Origin: an uncultured Bacteroidales bacterium
GTDB lineage: Bacteria; Bacteroidota; Bacteroidia; Bacteroidales; ML635J-15
DNA: 14,530 nucleotides
Direction of reading: 5' to 3'
NCBI GenBank assembly: GCA_905233405.1
Contig: CAJOEG010000028.1
Span: 1 to 14,530 of the forward strand
The position numbers and the translations under genes are program-made. The first letter of the stretch is position 1. Each line of letters begins with the position of its first letter. The notes under the pieces were generated by a model. It was not told where the DNA came from. It worked only from the letters and a program-made list of their open reading frames with translations, and ran no database searches. Shown here piece by piece: positions 1 through 5,906 of the stretch.

Positions 1-54
1 CTATTGGCAAAGGTATCATTTTAAAGTATTAGCACAAAAAAATAAATTTCTTTC

Positions 55-83
55 TTGTCTGTGCGAAAAATGTATTACTTTTG
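55..83 (+). promoter_or_regulatory. Bacteroidetes-type promoter of the SRP RNA gene
   Basis: A TTG at 55-57 lies 18 bp from TACTTTTG at 76-83, which fits the Bacteroidetes consensus (TTG or TTTG at -33, TAnnTTTG at -7). The -7 box ends 5 bp before the first base of the predicted RNA at 89, where transcription should start. The assignment rests on the motif match plus its position. Confidence 0.75.
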
Positions 84-88
84 CGCTC

Positions 89-184
89 GGGTAAGTCTTA
101 TACGACCAGCTCCCTCTGAATCCTCCAGGTTCGGAAGAAAGCAAAGGTAGGAGGTTGTAGCGGTGCGATATAAGTAGCTTACCC
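89..184 (+). ncRNA. ffs: Signal recognition particle RNA (small bacterial 4.5S type)
   Basis: This is the RNA scaffold of the signal recognition particle. It binds Ffh and targets nascent membrane and secreted proteins to FtsY and the translocon. The ends pair (GGGTAAG at 89-95 with CTTACCC at 178-184). The hallmark domain IV is present: CCTCC at 122-126 pairs with GGAGG at 150-154; the internal loop carries CAGG (126-129) opposite AGCA (140-143); and a GGAA tetraloop (133-136) caps a UUC/GAA stem. The size of about 96 nt suits the small Alu-less SRP RNAs of Bacteroidetes. A matching promoter lies upstream and a T-run directly downstream. The exact 5' end is inferred from pairing and promoter spacing. 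Confidence 0.9.
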
Positions 185-191
185 TTTTTTT
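185..191 (+). terminator. U-tract ending the SRP RNA
   Basis: Seven T residues directly follow the terminal helix of the SRP RNA (89-95 paired with 178-184), so the closing stem plus T-run can act as an intrinsic terminator. Confidence 0.6.
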
Positions 192-296
192 GTGGCTTCG
201 CCGTTTGGGGGCTGACGCCTGTTTAAATGTTTCACGTTTCTATGGCTGATGCCGTTTGGATGTTTCACGTTTCAAAGTTTTAATGCCTTCGGCGTT
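192..296. repeat. Intergenic cluster of short GGC/GCC palindromes with a 14-bp direct repeat
   Basis: This spacer holds GGC-TTC-GCC (194-202), GGC-TGAC-GCC (210-219), GGC-TGAT-GCC (244-253) and GCC-TTC-GGC (285-293), several followed by GTTT. ATGTTTCACGTTTC occurs twice, at 227-240 and 260-273. ATGCCTTCGGCGTT at 283-296 recurs identically at 12564-12577. I see no credible gene between the SRP RNA and the receiver gene at 523. Confidence 0.55.
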
Positions 297-319
297 CTCT
301 TTTATAAGTTTATCATGTC

Positions 320-419
320 AAACAATCTCAAACAATTTGAAACCACTTTAAACAACATTAAACCATCTCAAACAACATTAAACCATCTCAAACAACATCA
401 AACCATTTCAAACAATCTA
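320..419. repeat. Ten AAAC blocks phased every 10 bp
   Basis: AAAC occurs at 320, 330, 340, 350, 360, 370, 380, 390, 400 and 410 without any slip in register. The approximate 10-bp unit is AACMAYMTYA. The unit from 361 to 400 is nearly a perfect 20-bp tandem duplicate. The spacing is close to one helical turn of B-DNA, so intrinsic curvature is possible. A 37-codon open frame (315-428) runs through it but looks like a by-product of the stop-poor repeat. Confidence 0.75.
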
Positions 420-486
420 AAATCGTAAATCAATTCTTGAAACTTTTAAACTTAGAAACAACCTCTTTTTGTGTTTCTATTTTTTA

Positions 487-494
487 TAATTTTG
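487..494 (+). promoter_or_regulatory. Possible -7 box for the receiver gene
   Basis: TAATTTTG fits the Bacteroidetes TAnnTTTG box and lies 28 bp before the ATG at 523. The nearest upstream TTTG (468-471) is only 15 bp away, shorter than usual, so the promoter is tentative. Confidence 0.4.
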
Positions 495-522
495 TGGGCG
501 AATAACTCATAGCGTTTTGGAT

Positions 523-909
523 ATGAATTGTATAGTGGTTGACGACAGCGAGGTTGTAAGAACACAGATGGCAGCTTTTATCGAAAAGACTGGTTTCCTG
601 ACTTGTTGTGGTACTTTTGCCAATCCTGTTGGCATTGAGAAATGCATTGAGGAGAACAATGTGTCACTCATATTTCTCGACATTGAGATGCCACAGATGA
701 GCGGTTTCGATTTCCTCGACAAGTATCAAAAGGATATCCAGATAATTGTCATTTCTGTCAGCCGTAAATACGCTCTCGAATCATACAACTATGACATCAC
801 CGACTATCTGTTGAAACCAATCTCGTATGAAAGGTTTCTGGTCGCAGCCAACAAGGCGGTGGAGAAACATATCCTGCAAAAACATTTGAACGATGAACAT
901 CTCGCATAG
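523..909 (+). CDS. Single-domain response regulator (stand-alone receiver, LytR/AlgR-like)
   Basis: This is a 128-residue CheY-like receiver, the phospho-accepting half of a two-component system. It shows the acidic pair D7-D8, phosphoacceptor D53 within LIFLDIEMP, S78 at the usual Thr/Ser switch position, and K98 within DYLLKPI. The C-terminal pattern (ALES..YDITDYLLKPI..ERF) resembles receivers of LytTR-type regulators, but the protein stops about 20 residues after the receiver, with no LytTR or other output domain. I chose ATG 523. A TTG at 517 in the same frame would add two residues but is a weaker start. The end overlaps the aminotransferase start (893) by 17 bp, suggesting co-transcription and translational coupling. 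No histidine kinase lies in the window, so its partner and output are unknown. Confidence 0.88.
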   Translation: MNCIVVDDSEVVRTQMAAFIEKTGFLTCCGTFANPVGIEKCIEENNVSLIFLDIEMPQMSGFDFLDKYQKDIQIIVISVSRKYALESYNYDITDYLLKPISYERFLVAANKAVEKHILQKHLNDEHLA

Positions 910-2086
910 GGAACTTTTCCTGAATTACATTGGACAGACATCTGAAAGCCCGTACCTTGTTGAAGTGGAAAGGGCAAAGGGCGTATATATGTATGGCCCC
1001 GACGGAAAGAAGTATTTCGACCTTATTTCTGGCGTTTCGGTAAGTTCGCTCGGACATTGCAATGAAAAGGTTATCAAGGCGGTGCAGGAGCAGGTGGAGA
1101 AATATATGCACCTTATGGTTTATGGTGAGTTTGTGCAGTCGCCACAGGTGGAACTCGCTGAATATCTGTGCGGAATGTTGCCGAAGAAATTTGATAATGT
1201 TTATTTCGTAAACAGTGGGAGCGAAGCCATCGAAGGTGCAACAAAACTCGCAAAGCGTTATACTCGCCGTCGCAAGATGTTTTCGTTTGTAAATGCCTAC
1301 CACGGAAGCACACAAGGTGCATTGAGCCTTTGTGGAAACGAGGATTTCAAGCGTTCGTTCCGTCCTTTGCTTCCCGATGTGTATCACTTGGAACTCAACA
1401 ATTTCGACCAGCTTTCGCAGATTGATGAGGATACCGCTTGTGTGGTTCTAGAATCCATTCAGGCCGAGGGCGGAGTTATGGTTCCGACGGTTGAATACAT
1501 GCAGCAGTTGCGTTCTGTTTGCACGGAAAAAGGCGCATTGCTCATTCTCGACGAAATCCAGACTGGTTTTGGCAGGACTGGCAAGATGTTCGGCTTTATG
1601 CACTTTGGCATCGAGCCTGATATTATTTGCTTTGCAAAGGCGTTGGGCGCAGGAATGCCGATAGGTGCATTTGTCTCATCGCGAAAGATTATGTCGTCGT
1701 TTATGACCGACCCAGTTTTGGGACACATAACGACTTTTGGGGGACACCCGGTTTCTGCAGCAGCTGCACTTGCCGGTGTGAAAATCATAAACGAGTCGGG
1801 CATTGTGGATACTATTCAAGCTAAAGCCGACAGATTTATTTCCAACTTGAAATCGCATCCGATGATAAGCGAAATAAGGGGTAAGGGCTTGCTTCTGGCT
1901 GTTGAGATTGGTTCTTTCGACAATGTGCTGAAATTCATCAAGCGTGCAATCGCAAACGGACTTATTTCCGACTGGTTTATTTTCCACGATACAGCCTTCC
2001 GTATTGCTCCGCCGCTGGTAATCACAGATGAGGAGATTGACGAGGCGTCTGCTTTGATAATTAAAACGTTGAATGAGATAGCTTAG
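893..2086 (+). CDS. Class III (ArgD/ornithine-type) PLP-dependent aminotransferase
   Basis: This is a 397-residue fold-type I aminotransferase, a normal length for the family. Visible landmarks are the PLP-phosphate loop NSGSEA (107-112), YHG (136-138) next to the cofactor ring, D220 in LILDEIQTGFGRTG, which contacts the pyridine nitrogen, catalytic K249 in CFAKALGAG, and TTFGGHP (280-286). Family members move the terminal amino group of ornithine, acetylornithine, 4-aminobutyrate or similar substrates to 2-oxoglutarate in the cytosol. The substrate cannot be read from sequence, so I give no symbol. The start at 893 lies inside the receiver gene. The residues from there (MNISHRELFL...) run straight into the conserved N-terminus, so a later start is unlikely. 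The gene converges on gene A across a 34-bp gap. Confidence 0.92.
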   Translation: MNISHRELFLNYIGQTSESPYLVEVERAKGVYMYGPDGKKYFDLISGVSVSSLGHCNEKVIKAVQEQVEKYMHLMVYGEFVQSPQVELAEYLCGMLPKKFDNVYFVNSGSEAIEGATKLAKRYTRRRKMFSFVNAYHGSTQGALSLCGNEDFKRSFRPLLPDVYHLELNNFDQLSQIDEDTACVVLESIQAEGGVMVPTVEYMQQLRSVCTEKGALLILDEIQTGFGRTGKMFGFMHFGIEPDIICFAKALGAGMPIGAFVSSRKIMSSFMTDPVLGHITTFGGHPVSAAAALAGVKIINESGIVDTIQAKADRFISNLKSHPMISEIRGKGLLLAVEIGSFDNVLKFIKRAIANGLISDWFIFHDTAFRIAPPLVITDEEIDEASALIIKTLNEIA

Positions 2087-2120
2087 CCTTTTTCCGCTAA
2101 ACTATCCCATCTTATTATGT

Positions 2121-3623
2121 TTATTCCACAACAAGGTTCCTGACAACAATTCCAGAATTAGTTGTAATCCTTACTGTGTATGCAGAAGCCTTGAGCATTG
2201 AAATGTCAATTGTTTCATAGTCGGAGGCAACTTCCTTGTCTATGACTTGTTTGCCAGTAATGTCAAAGATACATATATGCTGCATGCCTTCGGTACGTAT
2301 ATTTATCACAGATGATGCAGGATTAGGATATATTGCAACTTCGTTTTTCCAATCGGTATCAATGCCAACAGCTTCTACAACAGTAATGTAGCCTTCCTTT
2401 GATTCTATATCTGACGATGAACCGTTGGTTGCAAACAAGGTCACGCTATAAACACCTGCATTCTGGTACACGACTACGGGATTTTCTGCCTGCGAAGCCG
2501 ATGGTTCTGCTCCCGGGAACGACCAGTAGTAGGATGTTGCATTCTGGCTTAGGTTTGTAAATACAACAGGTTCGCCAACAAGGACAGTCGTCGTGTCAAC
2601 GGTAAAGTCGGCTGTTGCAATTGCTTTTACATAAATGTATTCGGTCTTGGTTTCCAAGTCGGTACCGTGTCCGTTGGTCGCGAAAAGTGTTACATTGTAG
2701 TAGCCTGGAGTGCTGTATGTTACAACGGGATTTACTTCGGTTGAAGTTTCAGGATTTCCACCTTCGAATGACCAGAAGAATGAAGTCGCATTTTCACTCA
2801 AGTTTGTGAAAGTAACAGATTCTCCGACAAATACCTCGGTAGTTGAAGCTACAAAGTCAGCCGAAGTGACTGGCAAAACGGTTATGTAACCCGTCTTAGT
2901 CTCGGTATCGTTGCTATTTTCGTTTGCTGCAAATAGGGTAACTGTGTATGTGCCAGCAGTATTGTACACAACTACAGGATTTACATCGGTTGAGTTGGCA
3001 GGTGTGCCGCCTGCGAATGTCCAGTAGTAGGTGGTGGCATTTACACTTGTGTTAGTGAACGTAACGCTTTCGCCAGCATTGATTGTTGTCGCACTTGCAG
3101 TAAAATCGGCATTTGCAAGGTCCATAACATTGACATAGACGGTCTTTGTGTCATTATTCGTACCGTTGGTAACAAACAGGGTTATTGCGAATGTTCCTGT
3201 GCGCGTGTAGGTTATAGTCGGGTTTTCTTCGGTGGAAGTCGCTGGTGTTGCGCCTTCAAACGACCAGAAATAAGTTGTTGCATTCTGACTTCGGTTCTGC
3301 ATTGTAATGGGCTGTCCTGCAGGAAGTGTACTCGGCACAACAAAGTCGGCAACAACCTCATCAGGCTGTGGTGGCTCGACAGGGCCTTCGGTAACGGTTA
3401 TGTATCCACGTTTAGTTTCCGTAACGCCGTTTACATAAATCAGAATGTTGCTTGAACCAGCACGAAGACTTACATCATAAACGCCAGGGGTGTTGTAGGT
3501 TACTGAAGGATTGGCATTGGTAGAAGTTTCAGGGTCGCCACCATCGAATGTCCACGAGAAAGCGGTTGCGTTTGAACTGCAGTGGCTTGTGACAACTCCT
3601 TTGTATAATATCGGCGAGCATGT
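2121..3623 (-). pseudogene. 3' part of split PKD-repeat T9SS surface protein (gene A, C-terminal fragment)
   Basis: An open frame of 500 codons runs from just after a TAA at 3624-3626 to a TAA at 2121. It has no signal peptide and no convincing start. The first usable start-like codon, GTG at 3338, falls inside the sequence leading into a PKD domain. Read from 3623 it holds five PKD-like domains, the first beginning mid-domain (about 3560-3400), with core patterns such as WTFDGG, WSFEG, WTFAGG, WSFEGG and WSFPG. A T9SS type A sorting tail follows (VAIYPNPASSVINI...RITTNSGIVVRNLVVE). Since the neighbouring frame (3649-5112) supplies the missing signal peptide and N-terminal modules but lacks a sorting tail, the two are best read as one gene broken by a frameshift and stop codons. 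Sequencing error is the main alternative. A caller using GTG 3338 would report 405 residues. Confidence 0.75.
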
Positions 3624-3648
3624 TTATAATTTGTCGAAAAATTTTAAA

Positions 3649-5112
3649 TCAGCGAATGAAAATATTCAGTGGAATATGATTTCCATTTGTGAGCAGCTCC
3701 AAAGTGCTTGCTGCTGCTTTCAGAGTAACACTGTACACTCCTGCTTCAGAGTATGTTACCGATGGGTTTTCGTCCGTTGAAGTTATAGGATTTCCACCTG
3801 TGAATGTCCAAAGATAAGCATTTGCATTTTGACTTAGGTTGGTGAATGTTATGGTTTCTCCTTCGGTGATGCGGGTTGCACTTGCCACAAAATCGGCGAC
3901 TAAGGCATCAGGGTCCTGCGATATATTCAGTACAATTTCCGAAGCGAAAGTCAGTTGCCTGTTGTTGAGTGCCATATTTATTGGAGAAGTAACTGTTCCG
4001 TCAATCTCACCCGAAATATTGATGTTGAACTCGCCAGCCTCGGTAGGTGTACCATATATATGAACCGACAAGTATTCACCCGATTCCATGTAAGTGCCAT
4101 TCAAGCAATAGTTTAGTCCTGCAGGAAGATTCGATAGCGAAGTAATGTTCATGCTTGTGATGTTTGCATTTGCGTTAACACTGTAATTTCCGTAAATATT
4201 TACCTCGACGGATGTAGTTTCGGGACATTTGATTGTCATGCATAGGTCGATAGGCGTATTAACCTGATATGTCATCGGTTGAGATGTGTAATATGGTATT
4301 GTAGTTTCGCTGAATGTGTTGTCAGTCTCAACCGGGCAAGCATTTGATGCACATATAATTCCTTGTTCAACAGTTATGTAGTCTTCCTTTATTTCCGTAT
4401 CGCTTCCGTTTTCGTTTTCAACTGTTAGCTGAACGGTGTATGTGCCAGCTTCGGTGTATGCGTGTGTAGGGTTCTGTTCGGTTGAGGTTGTGCCGTCGCC
4501 GAAATCCCAAGTCCACGAGGTAGGGTTGAATGAACTTTCGTCGGTAAAAGTGATTGTCTCGTTGATTGTTGCATTTGTGTTGCTGGCGGAGAAATCTGCT
4601 ATTGGCAATTCTGTTCCTGTAGCATTTACCACGAGTGTTATTCCCGACGAATATCCTTGTCCAAGCATATTGTTTGCCATTGTGAGCAGAAACGCTTGTG
4701 TTGATGCACTGTATGCACGCGCAACGATTTTCAGGTCAAAATTGCCAGCAACAGTCGGAGTTCCAGTAATATGTGCGGTGTAGGCTGTGTTTGGATGTGC
4801 CATCGTGTCGCTCACGCAGATAGACATACCATCGGGAACATTCTGGAATCCGCGCAAGGCAATGCTGTCGATTACTATTGTCATTCCGGCTTCGCTTATT
4901 GATTCGGGAATCAAGAGCGTAATACAAAGGTCTGCTGGTGTTCCAACTGTAAATTCGGGAATTACGGCAGGATTGTATTGAATGATTGTTGATGAAAACT
5001 CGTCAGTCTCTGGATTAGCAGGTAGACATGGGTTGTCGCATATTACGACCTGAGCAAAAGAACTATAAACCAGTGCAATAGCAACAAAAACAGAAAGTAT
5101 AAATCTTTTCAT
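3649..5112 (-). CDS. Secreted protein with cysteine modules and PKD domains (gene A, N-terminal fragment)
   Basis: The 487-residue product has a Sec signal peptide (about 1-20, ending SSFA before Q21). It is followed by cysteine module 1 (21-165; C25, C29, C63, C99; GTPTVAG at 117-123), a canonical PKD domain (169-250, WTWDFGDGTTS), cysteine module 2 (251-399; C254, C259, C291, C296, C336; GTPTEAG) and a second PKD domain (403-466). That domain is interrupted after VTLKAAAS by about 20 residues that do not look like PKD sequence, then a stop. The full PKD end and T9SS tail expected from its paralogues are missing here but present in the next frame downstream (3623-2121). Without a sorting domain the product would be exported to the periplasm but probably not carried by T9SS. 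A near-consensus promoter lies just upstream. The role is unknown; adhesion or glycan binding is only a guess from PKD context. Confidence 0.8.
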   Translation of the reverse strand: MKRFILSVFVAIALVYSSFAQVVICDNPCLPANPETDEFSSTIIQYNPAVIPEFTVGTPADLCITLLIPESISEAGMTIVIDSIALRGFQNVPDGMSICVSDTMAHPNTAYTAHITGTPTVAGNFDLKIVARAYSASTQAFLLTMANNMLGQGYSSGITLVVNATGTELPIADFSASNTNATINETITFTDESSFNPTSWTWDFGDGTTSTEQNPTHAYTEAGTYTVQLTVENENGSDTEIKEDYITVEQGIICASNACPVETDNTFSETTIPYYTSQPMTYQVNTPIDLCMTIKCPETTSVEVNIYGNYSVNANANITSMNITSLSNLPAGLNYCLNGTYMESGEYLSVHIYGTPTEAGEFNINISGEIDGTVTSPINMALNNRQLTFASEIVLNISQDPDALVADFVASATRITEGETITFTNLSQNANAYLWTFTGGNPITSTDENPSVTYSEAGVYSVTLKAAASTLELLTNGNHIPLNIFIR

Positions 5113-5137
5113 TACGATACGTTTTTAAAATTGCTTA

Positions 5138-5169
5138 CAAAATTAGGAAAAGAAAACTTAAAAGGCAAA
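5138..5169 (-). promoter_or_regulatory. Promoter of gene A
   Basis: On the - strand TTTG (5166-5169) is separated by 20 bp from TAATTTTG (5138-5145), close to the ideal Bacteroidetes promoter. The ATG of gene A follows 25 bp after the -7 box. The promoter lies just downstream of the terminator of the beta-barrel gene, so gene A has its own transcription start. Confidence 0.75.
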
Positions 5170-5180
5170 CTATAAAATCA

Positions 5181-5210
5181 AAAAAAGGGAGCGATTTTTT
5201 CGCTCCCTTT
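5181..5210 (-). terminator. Intrinsic terminator of the beta-barrel gene
   Basis: AAAGGGAGCGA (5184-5194) pairs with TCGCTCCCTTT (5200-5210) around a 5-nt loop, an 11-bp stem. On the - strand the T-run spans stem and tail (revcomp of 5181-5186). It begins 22 nt after the stop codon at 5233. Confidence 0.85.
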
Positions 5211-5232
5211 CTGTATGTTAACTAAGTAATTA

Positions 5233-5793
5233 TCAATGGAATATGTATCTTACACCAAGAGCAACACCCCAGCCGAAATATTTGTAATAATCAACTGCGG
5301 GTTCATAATGACCTAACAGGTAGAAGTGTGCCATTGGTCTTAAATCCAAACTTAACACTAATGGAACATCAAGGTCTGTCAAGAAATCGTATTCGAGACC
5401 GATTTGAGCACCAACGCCCAAAGAAATATCCGAATTCTTTGAATCGGCAATAAGGAAATTTGCCTGAGCAGCAGGACCGACAAACCAGTTGAAGCCCGAA
5501 ACTATGTTCCAGTGCCACTGGTACGAACCAGTAAATCCTAAAAATACTCCGGTACGCCAATACGGATAGCCATACGCATCGTGATGCCAATAATGGGTAA
5601 AGCCTAAACCAAGGTCAAGTTCCCATCTGTTATCTGCATCCACTTTCGTCAAATAAGATGCTTCTGCACCCAAAAAGTCACCGCCTCCGAATCTAATACC
5701 GAGTGCGCCGTTGTCGTTCTGTGCGTTTGCCTGCTGTACCGAGCCAAATGCCAATGCTACGGCAGCAACCATGATAACTAATAATTTCTTCAT
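5233..5793 (-). CDS. Small outer-membrane beta-barrel protein
   Basis: The 186-residue product has a clear signal peptide (MKKLLVIMVAAVALAFG, cleavage after QANA at 24). The mature part has alternating Gly/aromatic strands typical of a small outer-membrane barrel (for example ELDLGLGFTHYW, TGVFLGFTGSYQWHW, DISLGVGAQIGLEY, LVLSLDLRPMAHFYL, GWGVALGVRYIFH). It ends in aromatic or aromatic-flanked residues, as barrel proteins often do. The AAGAAG just before the ATG could serve as a ribosome site and supports this start. It is flanked by its own terminator and a possible promoter, so it is probably monocistronic. I do not recognise a specific family or ligand. A structural or porin-like role is inference. 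Confidence 0.8.
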   Translation of the reverse strand: MKKLLVIMVAAVALAFGSVQQANAQNDNGALGIRFGGGDFLGAEASYLTKVDADNRWELDLGLGFTHYWHHDAYGYPYWRTGVFLGFTGSYQWHWNIVSGFNWFVGPAAQANFLIADSKNSDISLGVGAQIGLEYDFLTDLDVPLVLSLDLRPMAHFYLLGHYEPAVDYYKYFGWGVALGVRYIFH

Positions 5794-5857
5794 CTTCTTT
5801 GTTTTTAATTAATTACAAAATTTTTAGACACAACATCCATTTTACGGATATGTGGCG

Positions 5858-5865
5858 CAAAATTA
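5858..5865 (-). promoter_or_regulatory. Possible -7 box for the beta-barrel gene
   Basis: The - strand reads TAATTTTG here, 64 bp before the ATG at 5793, matching TAnnTTTG. I see no good TTTG at the expected upstream distance, so the call rests on one element. Confidence 0.4.
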
Positions 5866-5906
5866 CTATATCTAAATTTATAAGATTTTGTTTCGTACGA
5901 AAAATA

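Noticed and set aside
320..419. CRISPR-like array
   Set aside because: The unit is only 10 bp, with no spacers between units and no cas genes nearby.
315..428. 37-codon open frame starting MSNNLKQFETT
   Set aside because: It lies wholly in the 10-bp phased repeat, so the lack of stops follows from the repeat composition, and there is no ribosome site or recognisable domain.
797..1387. 196-codon open frame on the - strand
   Set aside because: It is antisense to the receiver and aminotransferase genes, whose motifs are clear, and the translation shows no domain.
2087..2120. Bidirectional terminator between the convergent aminotransferase and gene A
   Set aside because: The 34-bp gap contains a short T-run but no stem of convincing length.
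3624..3660. Programmed ribosomal frameshift joining the two parts of gene A
   Set aside because: More than one stop lies between the frames, and I see no slippery heptamer followed by a stable structure, so recoding is an unlikely explanation.
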